NCBI GenBank assembly: GCA_030638405.1
Contig: DAOWER010000184.1
Coordinates: 1 to 14,833, forward strand
Direction: 5' to 3'
DNA from: Candidatus Eiseniibacteriota bacterium
GTDB lineage: Bacteria; Joyebacterota; Joyebacteria; Joyebacterales; Joyebacteraceae
DNA: 14,833 bases
Made by a program: the position numbers and the translations under genes. This document shows, piece by piece, positions 1-5,987 of the stretch. The notes under the pieces were generated by a model, which did no database searches, was not told where the DNA came from, and worked only from the letters and a program-made list of their open reading frames with translations. Position 1 is the stretch's first letter; each line of letters starts with the position of its first letter.

Positions 1-17
1 AACACACGCTCAACTCC

Positions 18-46
18 ACCGCCCGGCGCTCACGCGTCGGGCGGTT
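18..46 (+). terminator. Intrinsic terminator, copy of the one at 1417-1447
   Basis: An 8-bp perfect stem (ACCGCCCG at 18-25 with CGGGCGGT at 38-45) encloses a 12-base loop and is followed by a short, poor T run. Bases 1-46 are identical to 1400-1445, which closes the PEP-CTERM gene at 707-1381. By analogy, a gene probably ends just left of the window, most simply another PEP-CTERM gene. That last point is inference. Confidence 0.65.
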
Positions 47-72
47 CTCATCTCCCTCCCCCTCACAACTCC

Positions 73-263
73 ACTGACAGCTGGCAGCGGACGTTACCGC
101 ATCCTGACCAGGATCGCCACCCTGGCGATCTGCCGTCTCACACTGCCTGCGCTCGCGGCATGAGTCACGTGTCGTTCTTCCTGGAACTCGGCGTCTGCGA
201 TTGCACCTGCGGCCTGGAGCCTGATGAAGTCTCCGTGCATGCGATGCAGCAGAGTCAGGGAGC
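73..263 (+). pseudogene. Decayed, internally deleted copy of the cysteine-rich secreted protein gene at 1618-2247
   Basis: Three blocks align in order with the intact gene downstream. Bases ~76-156 match the signal-peptide region from 1618. Bases 157-213 match 1828-1884, with the first 34 bases identical (encoding MSHVSFFLEL). Bases 215-263 match 2218-2266, covering the C-terminal tail, the stop region and the intergenic bases after it. The start codon is lost. About 125 bases between the first two blocks and about 330 between the last two are deleted. In the tail block the Trp and Lys codons survive, but the stop codon and the Ile, Tyr and Arg codons are altered. The promoter and ribosome binding site of the intact gene (1535-1611) have no counterpart here. 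It cannot make the original protein. It shows that the segment [terminator + cysteine-rich gene] was once duplicated in tandem. Confidence 0.8.
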
Positions 264-378
264 GCACACCGTCCGCTCCGCGACTCTCGTGAGCGAGGAT
301 GTCCGCGGGAGGTACCTGCGCAGCGAGGAGCATCGCAACGGAAGAGACTGCGATCAGACAGGGACCGTTGACGGGACA
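264..378 (+). pseudogene. Fragment of a DegV-domain gene
   Basis: Bases 268-308 read TVRSATLVSEDVRG in one frame. This matches TVRSATLAGEEIRG, residues 452-465 of the fusion protein encoded at complement(2258-4183). I count 34 of 41 bases identical to complement(2790-2830). Four of the seven differences are at third codon positions and the amino-acid changes are conservative. Further right, in another frame, a weaker match (IATEETAIRQGP) resembles residues 485-494 of the same protein, suggesting a deletion with a frame change. The fragment points along the + strand, opposite to the intact gene, and begins directly at the end of the preceding remnant. It is either a piece of the nearby gene moved by rearrangement or a relic of a second, diverged DegV gene. 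No start or stop codon belongs to it. Confidence 0.55.
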
Positions 379-546
379 CACGCTTGGCGGGCTGCCTCGC
401 TGTGGGGGGGAACCCGCGACTCTGTTTCTTGACACTCTGACATGTGTGGGCGTTTCTTCCGACTCAGGTGGACGGAGCCTGCGCCCCGGCGAGACCGGAT
501 TGACACCACCCGACTCGCCCGGCGGCCAGCAGAGCGGCCCGAAAGA
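379..546. other. Intergenic stretch with no recognisable gene
   Basis: I see no coding pattern, RNA or repeat here. Several TTGACA-like hexamers occur (for example 429-434) but none has a matching -10 box. It joins the decayed left-end remnants to the promoter region of the PEP-CTERM gene. Confidence 0.5.
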
Positions 547-551
547 GGTGC

Positions 552-579
552 TTGACAGATTTCTTTGAAGTGGTATGCT
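552..579 (+). promoter_or_regulatory. Sigma-70-type promoter, distal of two tandem copies
   Basis: A perfect -35 box TTGACA (552-557) is followed by 16 bases and the -10 box TATGCT (574-579), preceded by TGG. The same -35, spacing and TGG-TATGCT-CG core recur 63 bases downstream. It reads toward the PEP-CTERM gene at 707. Confidence 0.6.
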
Positions 580-614
580 CGGAATCGTTGAGAGACAAAT
601 TCGGGAATAAGTGT

Positions 615-642
615 TTGACAACTTCGAGTAGTGTGGTATGCT
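615..642 (+). promoter_or_regulatory. Sigma-70-type promoter, proximal copy, for the PEP-CTERM gene
   Basis: TTGACA (615-620), 16 bases, TATGCT (637-642). The predicted leader to the start codon at 707 is about 60 bases. The stretch from 634 also fits the invariant GG/GC spacing of a sigma-54 site (TGG at 634-636, GC at 647-648). The -12 element is otherwise poor and the distal copy lacks it, so sigma-70 is preferred. Confidence 0.6.
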
Positions 643-706
643 CGCGGCAACTTGCGAAACTCATCTTGTATCATCATGAGTCATTGCACCCATGGGGAAA
701 ACGACT

Positions 707-1381
707 ATGAAGACAAAGAGACTGTGTGTAGCGTTGCTCCTCGTAGCGATGCTCGCGATTCCATCTGTGGCTGCGGCCTACGTCGGGAGCCTGCTGGGTA
801 TTGACGGTGGGATTCAGGGTAGCGGGAATTGGATGACGGGCGGACTGATATCCTTGGACTGGGTGGTTACGCAGAACGCGGATGACTCCTGGCACTACTC
901 GTACGTGTTCACGCATCCGAAGGGTGAGACGAGCCACTTCATCCTTGAGGTGTCGGACAGCTTCACGGCCAACGACATCTTCAATCTGCAGGGCGACGTC
1001 GGCAACGTGGAAATCGGTCTCTTCGAAATAGACGATCCCGCCAATCCGGGCATGCCGGGGAACATATACGGGATCAAGTTCGACGACGCGTGGGGTATGC
1101 AGACGGTCTTCGCTTTTGACAGCTTCCGCGTCCCGGTCTGGCAGGACTTCTACGCGAAGGACGGCGTGGCCGGCGGCGACGGCGAGATAAACGCGGCGTG
1201 GAACGCAGGCCTCACCTTGAACGACCAGGACCCGACCGCGCCCGCTCACGAAGGCCACGAGCAGTACCACGTTCTTGCGCCCAACTCGTACAGCGACCCG
1301 ATCCCCGAGCCCACGACTCTGCTGCTTCTCGGCAGTGGACTCCTCGGATCGGTAGCGGTCCTCCGGAGGCGCAGGAAGTGA
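707..1381 (+). CDS. PEP-CTERM sorting domain exported protein
   Basis: The product is an exported protein of 224 residues with a classic PEP-CTERM tail. Starting at 707 gives an N-terminal signal peptide (MKTKRL, a hydrophobic run, SVAAA, then a likely cut before Tyr). An in-frame ATG at 692 would add five residues. I prefer 707 because GGGGA lies about 9 bases upstream and the signal peptide then has a normal basic start. The C-terminus has the three expected parts in order: PEPTT, a hydrophobic segment (LLLLGSGLLGSVAVL) and a basic end RRRRK. In this family an exosortase recognises the motif and removes or transfers the tail at the inner membrane. The exosortase gene is not in this window. 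The central ~170 residues are aromatic and Asp/Gly-rich, contain no cysteine and have no catalytic motif I recognise. Such proteins are usually linked to surface polysaccharide or biofilm. Tandem promoters precede the gene and a strong terminator follows 36 bases after the stop. Confidence 0.9.
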   Translation: MKTKRLCVALLLVAMLAIPSVAAAYVGSLLGIDGGIQGSGNWMTGGLISLDWVVTQNADDSWHYSYVFTHPKGETSHFILEVSDSFTANDIFNLQGDVGNVEIGLFEIDDPANPGMPGNIYGIKFDDAWGMQTVFAFDSFRVPVWQDFYAKDGVAGGDGEINAAWNAGLTLNDQDPTAPAHEGHEQYHVLAPNSYSDPIPEPTTLLLLGSGLLGSVAVLRRRRK

Positions 1382-1416
1382 GAAGCACGGCAGTACCGGA
1401 ACACACGCTCAACTCC

Positions 1417-1447
1417 ACCGCCCGGCGCTCACGCGTCGGGCGGTTTT
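1417..1447 (+). terminator. Intrinsic terminator of the PEP-CTERM gene
   Basis: ACCGCCCG (1417-1424) pairs perfectly with CGGGCGGT (1437-1444) around a 12-base loop, and the stem runs into TTTT (1444-1447). It starts 36 bases after the PEP-CTERM stop codon. Its surroundings from 1400 are duplicated at the left edge of the window. Confidence 0.85.
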
Positions 1448-1534
1448 CGCCTCACCCCGCACAACTCCCAGGAGCCCCCATTCCCCGGAATTTCCTGCTC
1501 TCGTGGCTTTTCAGAGGTCGCTCCTCTTTTACTC

Positions 1535-1563
1535 TTGACAAACTGCGCCAATGCTGATAGGCT
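1535..1563 (+). promoter_or_regulatory. Sigma-70-type promoter for the cysteine-rich gene
   Basis: TTGACA (1535-1540), 17 bases, TAGGCT (1558-1563). The upstream 20 bases are T-rich, which is unusual for this GC-rich region and is consistent with a promoter. It lies between the preceding terminator and the start codon at 1618. Confidence 0.5.
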
Positions 1564-1617
1564 GATGTGTGGGTCTGGGAAAACACGCGCGGCGGCTGCA
1601 TCCGAAGGAGGCCAGCA

Positions 1618-2247
1618 ATGACTGGCAACGGATGTCACCGCATCCTGACCAAGATCGCCAACCTGGCGATCTGTGGTCTCGCATTCCTTGCCCTCACGGC
1701 GGCGCCTTCCGCCGCCCAGATCTTGTGGGGCACCAGCACCGTCGAGATCGCGGACGCACCGGGATTCGAGGGCTACTGGCTCTACCGAATGAACATCGGG
1801 TGGGACACAACCGGGCTGGTCGGCCACGGCATGAGTCACGTGTCGTTCTTCCTGGAACTCGTCGTGTGTGATTGCGCCTGCGACCAGGGCATAGTCACGC
1901 TTGACAGCGTCGCCGGCACGGGTGCGGGCGAGGGCGGCTGCGTGCTGAAGTTCCTGGGATTCTACGAGTGCAGCGGCGACCCTGGTTTCCCAAGCGACAC
2001 TCCGACGGTCAGGTACCAGCACATCGAGGACGGCTGTGACCCGGACAGGATCGGGACCGCTACGCTCCACTTCTACTCGCGCTTCGGACCGGGCGTCGCT
2101 TGCGTACACACCGGCAGCCTGGGCATCAAGGCGGGAAAGATCACGGAGGTGGGCGACATCACCGGCGTTCTCCCACTCTGTGAATGCGGGAGCTCCAGCG
2201 TATCTTCGACGGCTACCTGGGGCCAGATAAAGTCCCTGTACAGGTGA
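1618..2247 (+). CDS. Cysteine-rich secreted protein with C-terminal WGQIKSLYR tail
   Basis: The product is a secreted protein of 209 residues and unknown function. The start at 1618 is set by AGGAGG at 1606-1611, six bases upstream; an ATG at 1567 lacks this. Residues 1-34 form a signal peptide ending in SAAQ. The mature part has nine cysteines: CDCAC at 84-88, then 108, 118, 140, 162, 188 and 190. In an exported protein these suggest disulfides or metal binding. Hydrophobic, beta-like stretches (HVSFFLELVV; GTATLHFYSRF) suggest a small beta-sandwich. The last nine residues, WGQIKSLYR, follow the Ser/Thr linker SSSVSSTAT and match the tails of the proteins at 7006-8091 and 11242-12075. I do not recognise a named family. 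The gene has its own promoter and converges on the DegV fusion gene, with 10 bases between stop codons. A deleted second copy lies at 73-263. Confidence 0.85.
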   Translation: MTGNGCHRILTKIANLAICGLAFLALTAAPSAAQILWGTSTVEIADAPGFEGYWLYRMNIGWDTTGLVGHGMSHVSFFLELVVCDCACDQGIVTLDSVAGTGAGEGGCVLKFLGFYECSGDPGFPSDTPTVRYQHIEDGCDPDRIGTATLHFYSRFGPGVACVHTGSLGIKAGKITEVGDITGVLPLCECGSSSVSSTATWGQIKSLYR

Positions 2248-2257
2248 TGCAGCAGCG

Positions 2258-4183
2258 TCAGGGGGCGGGCTTGCGCCGGAAGTAGCTGATGCCCCACGTC
2301 CCGGGACCCACGTGCGTTCCCACAACCCCTCCGAGTTCGAACACCCGAACGTCTTCGAACGTGAACTCCTTGCAGAACGCGTCCCTCAAGCGCTCCAGCA
2401 TCTCCGGGCGCTGGGCATGGATGAGACCCAGAGTGCCTCCCTCACCACCCGCCAGCTCGGGGCGCGCCAGCTCGACGAGGGCCTCGAGCAGGGCCTTCTC
2501 CCCCCTGGCCCTCGACACTGGAGCCACGACTCCATCCTCGACGGTCAGGATCGGCTTGACCCCGATCAGCTTGCCCAAGAGCCCCTTTGCGCGCCCTATC
2601 CGGCCGCCCTTCACGAGGTAATCCAGCGTTCCCACGGTGAAGAACACGCGCGCGCGGACACTGAGATTGGAGACCAGAGTCGCCAACTCCGCGAGATCGG
2701 TCCCCTCCATGGCCGCTTCCGCCGCCGCGATGACCGTCATGCCGAGCGGGGCGGACACCAGACGCGAGTCGACCACGCGAACCTCCACTCCCCGGATTTC
2801 CTCGCCCGCGAGAGTCGCCGAGCGGACCGTGCCACTCATTGCAGACGAGATATGGATCGAGAGCGCCGCCCTCGTCTCCCAGCTGAGCTCCTCGTAGACC
2901 TGCGTGAAGTCATGGGGCGTCGGCTGAGATGTGGTCGGGAGCTTCTCTGAGTGCCGAAGCCGCTCGTAGAACTCGTCGTTTGTGAGATCGACTCCCGCTC
3001 TGAGGCTGGCGTCCTCGAAGTTGACGGTTAGCGGGACGACCGTAATGCCGAGGTCCGCGGCGACCTCCGGGGGGATGTCAGCCGTCGAGTCGGTGACGAT
3101 CCGGACACTCCTGCGCCGGCGGTCACTCACGAGGGCCCTTTGTCCGGCCTGAGACTTGCCGACGGGTCCTCTCCCCGCGGTAACCACGCCGGCCTCGTCG
3201 CCTCCCGCGGTGGCCGCCCCAGCCCGGCTGCTATCCTCGGCCGAGCGTACGAACTCCCGGTGCTGCTCCCGCATGTCATCGACCTTGCGCCGGCTCAGCG
3301 AACCCAGCTCGGTGGCGGCGTCGAACACGGCCTCGGGCCTGTTCGTGTGTATGTGCGCTCGCACGAGCCCCGGAGATCCTATGACGACCAGGGAGCCCCC
3401 CATGCCTGCGAGCTTCACCTTCAGGTCGCCGACATCTGCGTCGGGACCTTCGAGCAGGAACTCCGTGCAGTAGCGGTACTTGAGGTCGCGCTCCTGGATC
3501 CACGGCGCCGAGGGCGCCGTGGCCGGAAGCGAGTCGAGGACTGCCTCCACTTCCTCCCCCCGGATCAGACGGAGCATCCCCTCCAGAAGGTCCACGAACC
3601 CCTCCCCGCCCGCGTCCACGACACCCGCCTCCTTCAACACGGGCAGGAGCTCCGGGGTCCTTGCGAGGCTCTCCTCCGCTGCTCCGTGCATGCGCTCGAG
3701 CAGCTTCGCGTAATCCGTCTCACCGGCGTCCACCAGCCGCGCGACCGCCTCAACACTCTCCCTGACCACGGTCAAGATCGTGCCCTCGGTGGGCTCCGCC
3801 ATGGCCTCGTACGCACCCTTGACCGAGCTCCGCAGAGCCTCGATGAAATCCCGCGGGTAGAGCTTGACGCTGCCCTGAACCTCACGCGAGAAGCCGCGGA
3901 TGAACTGCGCCAGGATGATGCCCGCGTTGCCGCGCGCGCCAATGAGCACGGCGCGCGACAGGGCCGCGGAGACCTCGCCCACGGACCTGTCCTCGAGGCC
4001 TCCGATCGCGTCGACCGCGGCCTTGAGCGTCATGGTCAGATTGCTGCCGGTGTCACCGTCAGGAACGGGGAAGACGTTGATCTCGTTGAGGTGTATCCGC
4101 TTCGAGGCGACCCACTCGGCGCCGCTCCGGATGGCACTGGCCAGACAGGGTCCGTCGATGTAATCGATGCGCTCTCGTGCCAT
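2258..4183 (-). CDS. FakA-FakB type fusion: DAK2/DhaL domain plus DegV fatty-acid-binding domain
   Basis: This 641-residue protein appears to join two halves of the bacterial fatty acid kinase system. Residues 1-205 are a DhaL/DAK2 nucleotide-binding domain, with the metal-binding aspartates in PDGDTGSN (41-48) and GARGNAG (82-88). Residues 225-312 match the middle domain of FakA (YRYCTEFLL, AHIHTN, MREQH). Cys239, His277 and His279 sit where FakA-type proteins have a probable zinc site. A low-complexity linker (313-358) leads to a DegV/FakB domain (359-641) with DSTAD (365-369), LPTTSQP (415-421), SSAMSGT (446-452), LDYLVKGGRI (520-529) and GTHVGPG (622-628). In two-gene systems FakB presents a fatty acid and FakA phosphorylates it, giving acyl-phosphate for phospholipid synthesis. 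FakA's own C-terminal domain seems to be replaced by DegV. The start at 4183 follows GGAGG eight bases upstream. The histone-fold gene lies 267 bases upstream on the same strand. Confidence 0.92.
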   Translation of the reverse strand: MARERIDYIDGPCLASAIRSGAEWVASKRIHLNEINVFPVPDGDTGSNLTMTLKAAVDAIGGLEDRSVGEVSAALSRAVLIGARGNAGIILAQFIRGFSREVQGSVKLYPRDFIEALRSSVKGAYEAMAEPTEGTILTVVRESVEAVARLVDAGETDYAKLLERMHGAAEESLARTPELLPVLKEAGVVDAGGEGFVDLLEGMLRLIRGEEVEAVLDSLPATAPSAPWIQERDLKYRYCTEFLLEGPDADVGDLKVKLAGMGGSLVVIGSPGLVRAHIHTNRPEAVFDAATELGSLSRRKVDDMREQHREFVRSAEDSSRAGAATAGGDEAGVVTAGRGPVGKSQAGQRALVSDRRRRSVRIVTDSTADIPPEVAADLGITVVPLTVNFEDASLRAGVDLTNDEFYERLRHSEKLPTTSQPTPHDFTQVYEELSWETRAALSIHISSAMSGTVRSATLAGEEIRGVEVRVVDSRLVSAPLGMTVIAAAEAAMEGTDLAELATLVSNLSVRARVFFTVGTLDYLVKGGRIGRAKGLLGKLIGVKPILTVEDGVVAPVSRARGEKALLEALVELARPELAGGEGGTLGLIHAQRPEMLERLRDAFCKEFTFEDVRVFELGGVVGTHVGPGTWGISYFRRKPAP

Positions 4184-4228
4184 CGGTGTGGCCTCCGGTC
4201 GGTGAGCCCGGTGGTTGGGGCAGCGTCC

Positions 4229-4257
4229 ATTCTACGACGGCGGGCCGGGCGCTTCAA
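4229..4257 (-). promoter_or_regulatory. Sigma-70-type promoter for the FakA-FakB fusion gene
   Basis: On the - strand, TTGAAG (4257-4252), 17 bases, TAGAAT (4234-4229). It lies about 45 bases upstream of the start codon at 4183 and downstream of the hairpin array at 4353-4441. The fusion gene may therefore be transcribed separately from the histone gene. Confidence 0.55.
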
Positions 4258-4352
4258 CGGGGCACCGCAAACCACTCAGGGCCGCACTGCGGAGGCGTCA
4301 CGGGGCCGCGCCGCCTCCAGCGCTTCGTCCCGCCCGCAACCGGCACAAAGCA

Positions 4353-4441
4353 AACCGGCAGGCCTCGCATCACCAAGGCAGACCGCTCGGTCCGCCGGCG
4401 ACGTGAGACCTGCCGGTTGTTGTTCTCAGGCCTTCGGCCTG
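4353..4441 (-). terminator. Hairpin array after the histone gene, terminator-like
   Basis: Two perfect inverted repeats follow the histone stop codon. The first is CAGGCC-TTC-GGCCTG (4427-4441), six bp with a three-base loop, 10 bases after the stop. The second is AACCGGCAGG (4353-4362) with CCTGCCGGTT (4409-4418), ten bp around a 46-base interior. That interior contains its own small hairpin (GACCGCTCGGTC, 4381-4392). No T run follows on either strand. It could act in factor-dependent termination, protect the 3' end, or be a structured RNA element. Confidence 0.45.
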
Positions 4442-4450
4442 TATGATTGA

Positions 4451-4624
4451 CTAGAAGTCCTGGGGCTGGATCGTCTTGCGCCCGTTCGCCTGGGCCCTCT
4501 TAGCGGCCTTCTTCACGGCGCTCTGGACGCGGTCATCGACGACGCCGAGCGCGTCACCGCTCAGGCGCATATTGAGTTCCTTCACCAGAGCCTGAACCTT
4601 CGACTTGACCACGAAGTCTGCCAT
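4451..4624 (-). CDS. Small bacterial histone-fold DNA-binding protein
   Basis: The product has 57 residues. The start MADFVVKSKV at 4624 is fixed by GGGAGG six bases upstream; an upstream in-frame start would add 11 unlikely residues. The layout is a single histone fold. Helix 1 is about residues 7-18 (KSKVQALVKELN). A loop with SGDALGVV follows, then the long helix 2 about 30-47 (rich in Ala/Lys, ending in QANG), and a short C-terminal helix led by RKTIQPQDF. The R-[KS]-T-[IV]-x-P-x-D ending is the typical histone-fold Arg-Asp clamp. Bacterial single-histone proteins such as Bdellovibrio Bd0055 have this size and layout and coat or bend DNA. The protein is lysine/arginine-rich. It is transcribed alone or just ahead of the FakA-FakB fusion gene. 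The family call is firm; its effect on chromatin in this organism is inferred. Confidence 0.85.
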   Translation of the reverse strand: MADFVVKSKVQALVKELNMRLSGDALGVVDDRVQSAVKKAAKRAQANGRKTIQPQDF

Positions 4625-4730
4625 GGCTTGCCTCCCTATTACTGAGCCATCGCTCAACTACACCACCCAGAACCCTCGCCGGGCATGTTCCCCCGCTCCC
4701 GGCGCCGGCGCCTCACTCAGGAGCATGGGC

Positions 4731-4759
4731 AGAATAGCGGAAGGGCCAAAATCGCGCAA
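4731..4759 (-). promoter_or_regulatory. Possible promoter of the histone-fold gene
   Basis: On the - strand, TTGCGC (4759-4754), 17 bases, TATTCT (4736-4731), about 107 bases upstream of the histone start codon. The surrounding bases are A/T-richer than the flanks. The -35 box is weak. Confidence 0.35.
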
Positions 4760-5234
4760 GAGGGAATTGCAGGATTCGTTGAGGCCATCTGGGCTCCTTC
4801 GCCCGAGGTCGCGGACGCGGCCGCGCACACCGTAGCCCCGCCGGCCGCCCGAGCCGCTCCTCCGCCCGCGGCTGCCGGAGCAGGTGGGGTCGCGGCGGGC
4901 GCCTCGCTGCACCGATCGGGCTCCTGACCGGCGCCGTGCAGGAGCTCAGGTAACACCGCATAGATGATGGGCTTATGGCCGCTGGTCGAAGCGGCGGCCG
5001 CCTGTGGCAGGACGCTCTTGACACCCTGGGCCGGCACGCCGACCACGCAGTGGCCCGGCGCGGCGCCTGTGGACTCGGCTTCGGCTTTGAGAGAGATTCC
5101 GCCCCTTCACTGCGCTGACTGATGAATCAGTCCGTTACCAGGGAACCGGGGGCCGGCGGGGCCATTGGCCACCGGGAGGCCGTTCGCTCCGAACAGAGCG
5201 CCCAGGGACCTGAAGCCGCTCTCGGACCCGGCCC
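4760..5234. other. Intergenic region with no convincing gene
   Basis: No ORF here has a ribosome binding site together with a recognisable protein. A - strand frame from GTG at 5046 gives 109 Ala/Pro-rich residues whose first ~50 codons have a coding-like GC third position. It lacks a Shine-Dalgarno sequence, runs over the possible histone promoter and resembles nothing I know. It may be a decayed gene. A 16-base inverted repeat, GACTGAT-GA-ATCAGTC, sits at 5117-5132 and could be a protein-binding site. Confidence 0.4.
5117..5132. repeat. Short perfect inverted repeat, possible operator
   Basis: GACTGAT (5117-5123) and ATCAGTC (5126-5132) are perfect inverted halves separated by two bases. 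The size fits a dimeric regulator site better than a transcript hairpin. No promoter is evident next to it, so its role is open. Confidence 0.3.
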
Positions 5235-5897
5235 CTAGCCGCGCCTGCGACCGAGGACAGCCCTCCACGGAAAGAAGTAGGCGGCAAGTACGGGGAGTAT
5301 CGCGAGCCTGCTGAGATCGGCCATGTGGAGACCCGCGAACACGAAGATGAGCAAGTGCATGCGGACCACGTTGCCGTAGGGCGCCGCGAAGGAGTCCTTG
5401 CCGGAAGGCGCCGTGGAATCGGGGACGATGTTCGAGAGGCGCGACAGGAAGCTGGCCACGATCAGGGGCCAGAACGAGCGTGCCGACTCCACGACCATGC
5501 CAAGGAAATCGGGGAAGCCGTCACCCGACTCCACGAGCGGGAAGAATCCGTTCAGGAAGACGGCGTGGACGAAGTGGAACATGCCGAAGTGGACGGTGAA
5601 GAAAGCCAAGGTGCCAGCGGCACCGACGGCCGCGATGATTCTGTGCCGTCCCCCCACGTCACGAACGCCGCGCACCACGTTCGAGACTATGGTCGCGTAG
5701 CCGACCGTGAGGCTCGAGATCCAGAGCCCCTATATGACATCCCGCGCTTCCCATCTGAAGACGGTGGCGCAGGCCACCGTCCCCGCGAACGCGAGGAGGT
5801 CCAGCGCAAGGTCCCGGCGGCCGACGGCGGAGCTCCCCCGGAGAATGCCGATGGGACCACGGGCGAGAGCGCGGAACAGCGACACTGCTTCGGACAT
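5235..5897 (-). pseudogene. DUF6498-like integral membrane protein gene interrupted by an in-frame TAG
   Basis: Reading from ATG at 5897 (GAGAGG five bases upstream), the frame runs 220 codons to the stop at 5235. It is broken only by TAG at complement(5730-5732), codon 56. On both sides the protein looks intact and continuous: MSEAVSLFRA at the start, a first membrane segment around 29-48, GLWISSLTVGYATIV directly after the stop, then four more hydrophobic segments. Segment three carries the His-rich pattern FFTVHFGMFHFVH (His103, 108, 111), which I associate with DUF6498 membrane proteins of unknown function. One base change (TGG or CAG to TAG) explains the break, most simply Trp or Gln. 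At least four other genes here end normally in TAG, so genome-wide amber recoding is unlikely. It is a recent pseudogene, a sequencing or assembly error, or a locally read-through gene. A shorter product from the GTG at 5678 is possible but would lose two membrane segments. Confidence 0.7.
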
Positions 5898-5987
5898 CGT
5901 TGCCTCTCAGTGAAAGCGATGCTCACGAGCGATTCCACAGGACAGTCGTAGCAAGCCCGGTTCCGTTCACGCGCTCCACCGCGCTCA

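Noticed and set aside
160..432. + strand frame of 90 codons at the left edge
   Set aside because: It is a chance read-through across the remnant and the DegV scrap; its parts match different genes.
634..649. Sigma-54 promoter before the PEP-CTERM gene
   Set aside because: GG and GC spacing fit, but the TT of the -12 element is missing and the distal duplicate does not keep it. The sigma-70 boxes are much better.
3140..4450. Long + strand open frame of 436 codons opposite the FakA-FakB fusion
   Set aside because: It is a high-GC shadow. The opposite strand encodes a clear conserved protein with a ribosome binding site, and this frame has no domain pattern.
4717..5046. Ala/Pro-rich - strand frame of 109 codons
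   Set aside because: It has a GTG start without Shine-Dalgarno, low-complexity composition and overlap with the probable histone promoter. It is kept only as a note in the gap entry.
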